Positions 1 to 6,833 of a DNA stretch of 64,000 bases are shown here, one piece after another. Where the stretch lies: NCBI RefSeq assembly GCF_001905095.1, contig NZ_LWLS01000094.1, positions 186,001-250,000 on the forward strand, in the 5' to 3' direction. The notes below the pieces were generated by a model, which saw nothing but the letters and a program-made list of their open reading frames with translations, was not told the DNA's origin and ran no database searches. This DNA comes from Micromonospora sp. CB01531 (GTDB lineage Bacteria > Actinomycetota > Actinomycetes > Mycobacteriales > Micromonosporaceae). Positions within the stretch are counted from its first letter, which is position 1, and each line of letters starts with the position of its first letter. The translations under genes and the position numbers were made by a program.

Positions 1-695
1 AGACCGAGGCTCTTCGGCCCGTCCAGCCCGAGGCGCTGGAAGATGACGCCGTACTCGTTGTAGGTGTCGAGCAGGTCCCCGTTGGCGTTGAGGCCCTTCT
101 GCGCGCCGGCGGTGAGGATGTCGTAGGCGGCCTGCGCGTTCGGTGCCAGGCCGGTCTTGACCATCTGGGCGACCGCCCGCACCGACTCCACGGTGTCGAC
201 CCCGAACACCTTGGAGAAGGTCTCGGCGCGGGCGGTCAGGCCCTCGATGTCGGCGCCGCCGGCGAGGCCACCGAGCTGCTGCTTGACGATGACCACCGAG
301 TTGGAGACGGTCTCCAGGCTGTCGCCCCAGCCCTTGGCGTACAGGGCCCCGGCCGTCTTCGCCGCGGCCTGCGCCTCGGCGGGGGACACGCCCAGCGCGG
401 CCTGGATCTGCGCCTTGTTGGAGTTGGCGGCGATCGCCCCGCCGATGCCGGCGGCCGCCACGCCCAGGCCGACGATGTCGCCGGCGATGCCGGTCACCAC
501 CGACCGGACCTGCTCCAGCCCGGCCTTGACCCGCTGGCCGACCGACTGTCCGGCTTTCGCGCCGGCGTCTGTCAGCCCGTCCTCGATCTTCTTGGCCGCG
601 TCGGAGGTGCCGGCGGTGGTCTCGCGGACCATCAGACCGGCGAAACCCTTGAAGCTGGGGATGACCTGGAGGGTGGCGTAGCCGACGGTTGGCAC
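1..695 (-). CDS. Phage tail tape measure protein (N-terminal part)
   Basis: The frame is open from a GTG at 695 to the window edge, giving the first 231 residues of a longer protein. GGAGG lies 6 nt before the GTG. The opening residues (MPTVGYATLQVIPSFKG) are typical of actinophage tape measure proteins, followed by an amphipathic Ala-rich helix with Lys/Asp heptads and a Gly/Ala-rich hydrophobic segment near residues 60-80. Tape measure proteins set tail length and are threaded inside the tail tube. Its place directly after the tail assembly chaperone pair supports the call. The C-terminal part is not visible. Confidence 0.85.
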   Translation of the reverse strand, partial: MPTVGYATLQVIPSFKGFAGLMVRETTAGTSDAAKKIEDGLTDAGAKAGQSVGQRVKAGLEQVRSVVTGIAGDIVGLGVAAAGIGGAIAANSNKAQIQAALGVSPAEAQAAAKTAGALYAKGWGDSLETVSNSVVIVKQQLGGLAGGADIEGLTARAETFSKVFGVDTVESVRAVAQMVKTGLAPNAQAAYDILTAGAQKGLNANGDLLDTYNEYGVIFQRLGLDGPKSLG

Positions 696-698
696 AGG

Positions 699-1076
699 TC
701 ACCTCCTGTTCAGTTGTTCCAGCTCCGCAGCACGGCGGGTGGCCCGCTCGCGCATCAGGTTGTCGCGGCGGCGGGTCTCGGCCGGGTCGCGTCGGGTGCT
801 TGGCGGCGCCGGCCGGGCCGGGTGCGGCTTTCCGGTCAGCGCGTGAAACACGTCGGTCAGCAGGTAGTCCGTGCGGGTCCACCCGGCGTCCGGGTCGCCG
901 TATGTGCCGAGGGTGGCCGCGCCGATCGGCAGGTAGCGCAGCAGCGTGGCCAGCCGGCGCAGGGTCAGCCGGCCACGCCACAGGTCGGCCAGGTCGATCT
1001 GGTAGTAGCGCTGCAGGTCGGCCTCGACCGCGTCCGCGTGGTCGCGGATCAGGCGGGCGAGGCTGAGGATTCCCCC
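699..1076 (-). CDS. Tail assembly chaperone, frameshifted C-terminal part (gpT-like)
   Basis: This frame has no good start of its own and is best read as a -1 frameshift extension of the upstream chaperone. A run of five G (1072-1076) followed by A sits 7 codons before the upstream stop. Slippage on GGG would join residue 213 of the first frame to 124 residues here, about 337 in total. The added sequence (LADLWRGRLTLRRLATLLRYLP) is the usual second-frame hallmark of actinophage chaperones. The stop lies next to the start of the tape measure gene. Basis: sequence plus the known lambda gpG/gpGT arrangement. Confidence 0.75.
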   Translation of the reverse strand, partial: GGILSLARLIRDHADAVEADLQRYYQIDLADLWRGRLTLRRLATLLRYLPIGAATLGTYGDPDAGWTRTDYLLTDVFHALTGKPHPARPAPPSTRRDPAETRRRDNLMRERATRRAAELEQLNRR

Positions 1077-1711
1077 GCGCTCGTGAACCCGAGCTCCTGG
1101 GCGAGCAGCTCGAACATCTCGTTCAGGCCGGTGTGGCCGGGCTGCATGGCCTTGAACTGGACCCACTGCTGCGGGCCGAGCAGCTCGCGCAGCGCCAGTG
1201 TGGTCTTGCCCTCTTCGAACCACTCCAGCAGGTCGACGCTGAGGTTGTTCTTGTCGACGTGCACCCGCCACGGGCGGCCGCGCCAGGTGACCGTCACGTC
1301 GATCTGCTCGGCCTGGCCGGCCCGGCGCTGCGCCCGGTTCGGGCCCTTGCCGGTCAGAGCCAGCTGCCGGTCGATCCACTCCCGGTCGGCGGCCGTCAGC
1401 CCGTCAGCGTCGACGTCCGGCGGCTGGCGCAGCTGGGCCAGGCGGGCCTGCGCCGCCGGCGACGGCTGCCAGCCGGCCTCGTCCATCGCGACCTCGTCCA
1501 TCCCGGCGTACGACGGCTCACTCTCGTCGGCGGCCGCGGCGGCCGTCGTCTGTCGCAGCTGAGACAGACGGGCCTGCGCCGCCGGCGACGGCCGCCAGCC
1601 GGCGCCCTCCTCGAGCACCGGGCCGCCGGCGGCCGGCCGGGCGGCGTCGGCCCGGATCGCCCGGGAGTTGTACGGGCGCGGCGTGCCGCGTCGGTTCTTG
1701 CTCTTGCCCAT
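1049..1711 (-). CDS. Tail assembly chaperone (gpG-like)
   Basis: This is a 220-residue protein between the tail tube protein and the tape measure protein, the normal place for the chaperone that coats the tape measure during tail assembly. The N-terminal third carries two near-identical segments (about residues 40-50 and 81-92, core WxPSPAAQARLxQLRQ) separated by an Ala/Glu linker. The C-terminal half holds the conserved domain with DLLEWFEEGKTTLALRELLG. It begins MGKSKNRRGTPRPYNSRA after an AGGAGG element. The end is the probable frameshift site. The internal duplication is unusual and may be a recent expansion. Confidence 0.8.
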   Translation of the reverse strand: MGKSKNRRGTPRPYNSRAIRADAARPAAGGPVLEEGAGWRPSPAAQARLSQLRQTTAAAAADESEPSYAGMDEVAMDEAGWQPSPAAQARLAQLRQPPDVDADGLTAADREWIDRQLALTGKGPNRAQRRAGQAEQIDVTVTWRGRPWRVHVDKNNLSVDLLEWFEEGKTTLALRELLGPQQWVQFKAMQPGHTGLNEMFELLAQELGFTSAGESSASPA

Positions 1712-1801
1712 CGCGCAGGTCCTCCTGATCTTGCGCAGGTCGGGGTGGTACGGAGCGGCGGCGGACCTGCGCGTACGCCGCCGCCCCGGCTCGGGGGTGG
1801 G

Positions 1802-2332
1802 TTACGGGGTGACGACGTCGGTGGACTGGCGGTCGAAGAGCACGCCGTTGCCGTCGGGGAAGATCGAGAGGGTGATCTCGTACTTCTTGAGCTCGTCCTC
1901 GGAGTCCTTGATCGTGCCGATCGTGTCGACGATGGCGAACCGGCGGGTGATCAGCCGCTCGATCCGGTCGTCGTCGCGGACCTCGAAGGAGACCTTCTTC
2001 GGCCCGTGCCGCGGCACCACGATCGTGGTCGCGGTGGAGCCGGGGTAGACCAGGCCGCGGACGACGTCGTTGTCCTCCAGCGCGGTGAACTTCTTGGTCA
2101 TCTTGAAGTTCTTCCGGCTGGTGCGGACGAGGATGCCGCCCCAGGCGTAGTGGTCGCCCTTGTCCTCGTCGCGGCCCTCCTCGATGCCGTCCTCTCCGTT
2201 GAGCAGGCCGGCCAGGCCCCATTCGTTCGAGAAGGCCTCCGCCACGGTGGCGGGGTTGGCGGTGGTCAGGTCGTCAGCGATGTACACGTCGGCGTCAGCC
2301 CACAGAGACGCCTTGCTCGGGTCGCCGGACAC
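1802..2332 (-). CDS. Major tail (tube) protein
   Basis: This 176-residue protein starts at a GTG with AAGGAGG 5 nt upstream. The size, position between connector and chaperone genes, and the beta-rich sequence with alternating charged/hydrophobic stretches (KKVSFEVRDDDRIERL, KYEITLSIFPDGNG) fit the tube-forming protein of siphophages. It would polymerise as hexameric rings around the tape measure. No enzymatic motif is present. The exact family is not assigned, so this call rests mainly on synteny and length. Confidence 0.7.
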   Translation of the reverse strand: MSGDPSKASLWADADVYIADDLTTANPATVAEAFSNEWGLAGLLNGEDGIEEGRDEDKGDHYAWGGILVRTSRKNFKMTKKFTALEDNDVVRGLVYPGSTATTIVVPRHGPKKVSFEVRDDDRIERLITRRFAIVDTIGTIKDSEDELKKYEITLSIFPDGNGVLFDRQSTDVVTP

Positions 2333-2374
2333 GGCGTCCTCCTTGGTGGTTGAGCGGATGAGGTGGTGCGCAGG

Positions 2375-2641
2375 TCAGGTCGTCGGGGTCGACGGGTCGG
2401 CGATGTGCCGGACCTCGACGACCAGGTGGCCATCGGCGACCCGCACGACGGAGCGGGACAGCACGATCTCCCGGCTGCCTGCGGACTCCTTCGCGGTGGC
2501 CGCTGCGGCTGTCTCCTCGTCGACGATGGCGCGGGCGACGCGGCCACGCTGCGCCGGCGGCACGGTGCCGTCCGGGGCGAGCATGCCGAGCTGCTCGGCC
2601 CTGGCCCGGATCTCTTCTTCGGTCGGTACGCGCAGGCCCAT
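2375..2641 (-). CDS. Small phage structural or connector protein, unknown
   Basis: This 88-residue protein starts at an ATG that shares one base with the upstream stop (TGATG), so the two are translationally coupled. It begins MGLRVPTEEEIRARAEQLGM, has a helical Glu/Arg-rich N-terminal half and a beta-like C-terminal end (IVLSRSVVRVADGHLVVEVRHI). It lies between the tail terminator candidate and the tail tube gene. No family is recognised. A head-tail joining or tail-tube accessory role is inferred from position only. Confidence 0.6.
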   Translation of the reverse strand: MGLRVPTEEEIRARAEQLGMLAPDGTVPPAQRGRVARAIVDEETAAAATAKESAGSREIVLSRSVVRVADGHLVVEVRHIADPSTPTT

Positions 2642-3072
2642 CAGGTCTCCAGACGAGTCGGGCGTACGTACGCCTCGACGGTGGTGGTGGCCAGGTCGAT
2701 GCCGGTGTCCGGGTCGACACCGCGGACCGGGCCGACGCCGGCGGCGACGCGGCAGCTGCGGATGACGGGGCCGGTGTGCACCAGCAGCAGGCCGCGGCAC
2801 ATCTGCGCCAGGTCGAAAGCCTGGTCGGTGTCGTGGTGCCAGACGGTGAGCCGAAGGGTGGCCAGGCTGCTGACCGGGTACGTGGGCCGGTCGTCGTCGA
2901 CGGCCACCAGGACGAACGGCAGCTGCGGCCGCTCCGGGGACCGGTCAGCCGGGAGGCGGCCGCCGACCGTGACGTTGTCGGTGTACGGCTCCGCCCGGGC
3001 GGGGAGCTTGGTGCGGAGCACGCCAGCGGCCGCGGCCTGGACGTCACCGAACACCACCAGGGGCCGGACCAT
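2641..3072 (-). CDS. Tail terminator-like protein
   Basis: This 143-residue protein starts at ATG 3072, overlapping the previous stop as TGATG. It begins MVRPLVVFGDVQAAAAGVLR and contains FVLVAVDDDRPTYPVSSLATLRLTVW-like alternating strands, matching the small alpha/beta fold of tail terminator (lambda gpU-like) proteins that cap the tail tube. It is third of the connector genes, as expected. The family assignment is by size, start motif and order. Confidence 0.6.
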   Translation of the reverse strand: MVRPLVVFGDVQAAAAGVLRTKLPARAEPYTDNVTVGGRLPADRSPERPQLPFVLVAVDDDRPTYPVSSLATLRLTVWHHDTDQAFDLAQMCRGLLLVHTGPVIRSCRVAAGVGPVRGVDPDTGIDLATTTVEAYVRPTRLET

Positions 3073-3353
3073 CAGCGGATCCGGATGTCGGCGCCGATGC
3101 CGGAGGCTGCGCGGGTGAGCACGCCGTGCTTGGCCTGCAGGCCGACGCCGCGCCGGTCGGCGATGGTGACCGCGGCCGCCTCCCGGTCGGTGGTGTACTC
3201 CGACACTGTGACCGGGACGTCGTCGCCGACCAGGCCCCGGACCTTGCTGGCAATCTGCTCGGTCGCCTGGTTGACCATCTGCCGGACCTCGTCGCTGCGA
3301 GCGACCTCCCCGATGCCGGCGAAGTTCACCTCCACTTCGATCTTGTGCGCCAC
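3072..3353 (-). CDS. Small head-tail joining protein (HK97 gp10-like)
   Basis: A 93-residue protein beginning MAHKIEVEVNFAGIGEVARS and ending in GIGADIRIR. The N-terminal strand, the central helix with Gln/Glu/Lys, and the location between the stopper and tail terminator genes match the short HK97 gp10-like or minor capsid proteins of actinophages. It is coupled to the next gene through TGATG. Function in completing the neck is inferred from position. Confidence 0.6.
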   Translation of the reverse strand: MAHKIEVEVNFAGIGEVARSDEVRQMVNQATEQIASKVRGLVGDDVPVTVSEYTTDREAAAVTIADRRGVGLQAKHGVLTRAASGIGADIRIR

Positions 3354-3362
3354 GGTGGCCTC

Positions 3363-3713
3363 CTATCCGGTCACGCGGACCATCACGAACTCGACGTGGT
3401 GCACCCGGGTGCTGTTGACCGGGTCGGGCCACCGGGCTACCTCGCCGTCGACCTGGTAGGTCAGGCCCTGGTACTCGATCCGGTCCTTGGCCTGCACGTC
3501 CGGGTTGGTGCCCGGCTGGCTGATCACCCGCAGGCCCGTGGTCACGACCGTGCGGGTGTCGCCGACCTGCTCGGTCTGCTGGTTGGGCTGGACGTTGACC
3601 CGGGTCACCGGGATCCGGGTGACCACCGCCGGCGACCAGTCGTCGACGACGCTGCCGGACCGGTCAGTGCGGGTACCGGGCCGAACGACCGTCAGCCGCT
3701 GCCGGAAGAGCAT
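3363..3713 (-). CDS. Head closure (stopper) protein
   Basis: This 116-residue protein starts at ATG 3713, inside the overlap GTGATG with the upstream stop. A GTG one codon earlier is an alternative. Sequence such as FRQRLTVVRPGTRTDRSGS, then IPVTRVNVQPNQQTEQVGDT and DRIEYQGLTYQVDGEVARW, is the beta-barrel pattern of SPP1 gp16-like stoppers, which plug the portal after packaging. The order connector, stopper, gp10-like, terminator is canonical. Confidence 0.7.
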   Translation of the reverse strand: MLFRQRLTVVRPGTRTDRSGSVVDDWSPAVVTRIPVTRVNVQPNQQTEQVGDTRTVVTTGLRVISQPGTNPDVQAKDRIEYQGLTYQVDGEVARWPDPVNSTRVHHVEFVMVRVTG

Positions 3714-4267
3714 CACGCCTGATCACCCCGCCCGACCCGGTACGCCTCGACTGCCGCCGACCACTGCGCGGTCACGCCGGTGGTCGCCGTGGCCCCGAAG
3801 GTGACCGACTCGCCGCCGGCCTGGACCGTCTGCACACCCGGCGTGGTACCGGCCATGATGCGCGCCTGGTCGATGACCGCCTCCTGGATGTCCTCCGGGA
3901 TCGGCTCGTACCCGTGGTCGAAGACGACCCGGATCGCGCCCAGGCGGTCAGGCCAGCCGCAGCGCCGCCGCAGGATGCCCTTGCGCGACCACTCGAATTC
4001 CGCGACCGCCAGCACCTGGCCGTCGACCTCGACGAGCGGCCGGGCGAGGACGGGCGCGGCTGGCAGGATCAGCTCCGTGGAGCCGTCCCCGTCCAGCCAC
4101 ACCTCGTCCCCGACGATCTTGTGCACTGAGTGGTGCACCTGCCCACGGAAGCGGTTGCTCGCTCGGCGCAGCGCGTCGAGCATGTCCGGGTCGTCCTCCG
4201 GCAAGCCGAGCGCCCGGGCCAGCTCGGCCGGATCCGCGAGCAGGGGCAGCTCAGTTGGTGCCGTCAC
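3713..4267 (-). CDS. Head-tail connector protein (gp15/gp6-like)
   Basis: A 184-residue protein starting at GTG 4267. The N-terminal helices (LLADPAELARALGLPEDDPDMLDALRRASN) followed by a beta domain with IRVVFDHGYEPIPEDIQEAVIDQARI are characteristic of the adaptor ring that docks under the portal. It overlaps the previous gene by 17 bp. It is the first connector after the capsid and its small companion protein, as in HK97-like genomes. Confidence 0.72.
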   Translation of the reverse strand: MTAPTELPLLADPAELARALGLPEDDPDMLDALRRASNRFRGQVHHSVHKIVGDEVWLDGDGSTELILPAAPVLARPLVEVDGQVLAVAEFEWSRKGILRRRCGWPDRLGAIRVVFDHGYEPIPEDIQEAVIDQARIMAGTTPGVQTVQAGGESVTFGATATTGVTAQWSAAVEAYRVGRGDQA

Positions 4268-4652
4268 CCGACCCGCCCTTGCCGGCCGAGCGAGCGCCCC
4301 GCTTGCCGCCGGCGGGCGTGGTCGACGGGGTGCTGCCGGTGCCGGCGTCCGGGCCGGGCAGTCCGGCCGGGTCCGCGCCCTGCTCGCCGCCGGCGGTGCC
4401 GGTGGTGAGGGTGGTCGACGCGGTGCTGCCGCCGTCCGAGCCGGCCTCCTGCTTGCTGTCGTCGGCCCCGTCGTCGGATCCGGCGCCTTCGCTGAGGGTC
4501 TCGTCGCCCGTGACGCGCTGCCGGGCCGCGGCCTGGCGGGCGCTGCGGGCCTTGCGGGTGGGCTTGCCGTTGGCGTCGACGAGCCCGCGCTCCTTGGCGT
4601 CTTCGAGCCGGTAGCGCACGTCGTCGATGACGATCATCTTGTGGTCGACCAT
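4251..4652 (-). CDS. Small Ser/Gly/Thr-rich phage protein, unknown
   Basis: This 133-residue protein begins with a short ordered part (MVDHKMIVIDDVRYRLEDAK), followed by an arginine-rich helix (KPTRKARSARQAAARQR) and about 80 residues of low-complexity Ser/Gly/Thr/Asp. Proteins of this type between capsid and connector genes are common in actinophages. Decoration or assembly roles have been suggested, but none can be shown here. It lies just downstream of a strong hairpin that separates it from the capsid gene. Confidence 0.6.
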   Translation of the reverse strand: MVDHKMIVIDDVRYRLEDAKERGLVDANGKPTRKARSARQAAARQRVTGDETLSEGAGSDDGADDSKQEAGSDGGSTASTTLTTGTAGGEQGADPAGLPGPDAGTGSTPSTTPAGGKRGARSAGKGGSGDGTN

Positions 4653-4680
4653 GCTGATGCTTCCCTTCGGGTTCAGAGAG

Positions 4681-4730
4681 TCAGCGTCACGCGGCCCCGG
4701 CTTCCCCCGAGCGGGGCCGCGTGACGCTGG
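4681..4730 (-). terminator. Strong hairpin after the capsid gene
   Basis: An 18-bp inverted repeat (arms 4682-4699 and 4712-4729, loop 12 nt), core CAGCGTCACGCGGCCCC, lies between the capsid stop and the next gene. It has no clear T-tract in either direction. It could end or attenuate transcription, giving more capsid mRNA than downstream mRNA, or it could stabilise the 3' end of the capsid message. Confidence 0.7.
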
Positions 4731-4743
4731 TCAGGTGGCGCGC

Positions 4744-6048
4744 TCAGGCGCCCGGCTTGACCACGACCAGGCGGTTGGGCTTCCAGATGACCTGCTCGGC
4801 GCGCAGCTCGGCGCGGACGTAGGTCATGTTCCGCTGGGCGTAGTCCTTGTGCTGGTTGAAGGCGAGGATGGACAGGCCCTCGACGTCGAGCAGGGCGATC
4901 TGCCGCCAGTCGCCCAGGATCGCGGTGCCCGGGGCGAGTCGCTCGGACAGCGCGCGGACGCGGCCCCAGCTCGTCGAAGGGCCGATGCCGAACGGGCCCT
5001 GGCCGAGGAACCGCTTGTTGTCGTCCTGCAGCAGGTCCCACGCCTCGTCGTCCTCGGGCGACATGAGCACGGCGGTGACCTGGCCGCCGCGCAGCCGGGT
5101 GACCCGCGTGATCGCCTTGCGCAGCGCCACCACCTGCGGCCGGGCGTCGGCGCCCGCGGTGTAGGTCTCCTGCTGCACGCCGGTGGTGTTGAGCAGGCCC
5201 CGTGGTTCCCCGTTGGTGCCGGTGCCGCTCAGGAGCTTGTCCTCGATCACCGAGTCGAGCGAGTAGCTCAGCTCCTGGTCCATGTACGTGGCGAACGCCG
5301 GCGCGTCGGACAGCAGCTGGTTGGTGACGTCGTAGCCGTCCGCGTAGGTGTACGGCTTGGCGTCGGCGATCTGCGTCTGGATGTCGCTGACCGGCTTGAG
5401 CGCCGCGGCGTCGTTTGGGCCGGTGGCCTCCGGCACGATCGCGGCGTTGCGGGTCACCCCGGTCACCTGGACGTACTCGAAGGCGCCGTCCGCCTCGCCC
5501 CGGCTGATCAGGTCGAGGATGGTGAGGTTGTCCCGCTCGACCATGTCGACGGTCGGGTAGCGGATCGGCTGGGTGCGGGCGACCTGGGTGGTGATGGTGG
5601 CCTTGCGGCCGTGGTACCAGTCGTCCATGGAGCCGACCTTGACCCGGCCGATGCTGATCGGCGTGCCGTTGCCGACGCCGCCCGGGTGGGCCTTGCGGAA
5701 CGCCTTGTAGCGGTCGCTCTTGATGAACGCCTCGCCGAGCCGCTTGGCGTCGAGCCGCTCGCGGCGGTCGGTGACGCGGGCGCCGCCGGTCTTGCGGCCG
5801 GCGCCCGGCTCGTCCGGGTCGTCGTCCTCGTCGTCGACGTCGTCGTCCTCGTCGTCGCCGCCGGCGAGGCCGGCGAGGCGCTTGGCGGCGGTGTCGGCCT
5901 TCTTGACCTTCGCCTGCAGAGCGGGGATCTCCTCGCCGAGGGTGTCCACCTCGTCGAGCTCGTCTTCGGTCAGGTCCCGGGTCTTGGCGGCCTTCGCCAG
6001 CTCCGCGGCCCTGGCCATCTTGGCCTTGAGCTGCTGTCGCAGGTTCAC
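4744..6048 (-). CDS. HK97-family major capsid protein
   Basis: A 434-residue protein starting at GTG 6048, which overlaps the protease stop (GTGA). The N-terminal 110 residues form a charged helical delta-like domain with a very acidic stretch near residues 65-80 (Asp/Glu only), expected to act as an internal scaffold cut off by the protease. The rest has HK97-fold signals: a segment rich in TITTQVARTQPIRYPTV, the E-loop region, an LLSGTGTNGEPRGLL motif typical of actinophage capsids, and a final strand ending NRLVVVKPGA. Confidence 0.93.
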   Translation of the reverse strand: MNLRQQLKAKMARAAELAKAAKTRDLTEDELDEVDTLGEEIPALQAKVKKADTAAKRLAGLAGGDDEDDDVDDEDDDPDEPGAGRKTGGARVTDRRERLDAKRLGEAFIKSDRYKAFRKAHPGGVGNGTPISIGRVKVGSMDDWYHGRKATITTQVARTQPIRYPTVDMVERDNLTILDLISRGEADGAFEYVQVTGVTRNAAIVPEATGPNDAAALKPVSDIQTQIADAKPYTYADGYDVTNQLLSDAPAFATYMDQELSYSLDSVIEDKLLSGTGTNGEPRGLLNTTGVQQETYTAGADARPQVVALRKAITRVTRLRGGQVTAVLMSPEDDEAWDLLQDDNKRFLGQGPFGIGPSTSWGRVRALSERLAPGTAILGDWRQIALLDVEGLSILAFNQHKDYAQRNMTYVRAELRAEQVIWKPNRLVVVKPGA

Positions 6049-6833
6049 TGCGCGTCTCCTTCGGTGAGGGTCATCAGTTGGAGCCGTGCGGCTGCCTGGG
6101 CGGACCGGGACCGATCGGACGCGGCGGACGACTTCCCGGGCGCGGCCGGGTCGTCGTTGGTCGGATCGGCCGGCTGGCCGGCGGTGCGCTTGGCGGTGCC
6201 CGACCCGCTCTTCGGGTCGGAAGTCTCGGCGGCGGCGATAACCTCGCCCAGCGCCGTGTGCGCGCTCTTGAGCCGGTCGAGGTGGGCCTGGGCGAGGACC
6301 CGGCCTTCCTTGACGCCGGCGGCGAGCTGGCGGGCCTTGGCGGCGAGCAGCTCGGTTTCCTGGTTGGCGCCGACCAGGCACGGGCCGACCTCGTAGAGCG
6401 CGCCGAACTTGCGCAGCTCGTAGACGTCCTGGCCGTCGCGCTCGGCCCAGGAGGCGTCGGCGATGTCGTACGCGAAGCTGAACTGCGTGACGCGGCGGCC
6501 CTTGAGCAGCCGGTACACCTGGGCGGCGGTGCGGGCCTCGGGGTCGAGGTCGACCAGGCCCTTGACCCAGAGCCCGACGTCGGTCTCCTTGGCCTCCAGC
6601 ACGGTGCCGATGTGGGCGAACGGGTCGTACCAGTTGTGCGACCAGATCACGGGGATGGGGTCGCCCTTGGCCTTCCACTCGTCGAGGACGTCGACGAAGG
6701 CGCCCGGCATGACGACGTCGCCGTAGCTGTCGAGGTTGCCGAACACCGAGACGATCGCCTCGAATTCGCCGTCGCCCAGGCCGTCCGCCTTGCCGGCCGC
6801 CTTGATGCGCGCCGGCGCGGTCTTGATCAGCAT
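6045..6833 (-). CDS. HK97-family prohead protease
   Basis: A 262-residue serine protease that processes capsid and scaffold during maturation. The core (residues 1-150) carries FGNLDSYGDVVMPGAF, the PVIWSHNW motif with the candidate catalytic His66, and VTQFSFAYDI with the candidate Ser119. The C-terminal 100 residues are a charged, disordered-looking tail that may act inside the prohead. It starts next to the portal stop and overlaps the capsid start, which suggests coupled translation of portal, protease and capsid. Confidence 0.92.
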   Translation of the reverse strand: MLIKTAPARIKAAGKADGLGDGEFEAIVSVFGNLDSYGDVVMPGAFVDVLDEWKAKGDPIPVIWSHNWYDPFAHIGTVLEAKETDVGLWVKGLVDLDPEARTAAQVYRLLKGRRVTQFSFAYDIADASWAERDGQDVYELRKFGALYEVGPCLVGANQETELLAAKARQLAAGVKEGRVLAQAHLDRLKSAHTALGEVIAAAETSDPKSGSGTAKRTAGQPADPTNDDPAAPGKSSAASDRSRSAQAAARLQLMTLTEGDAQ

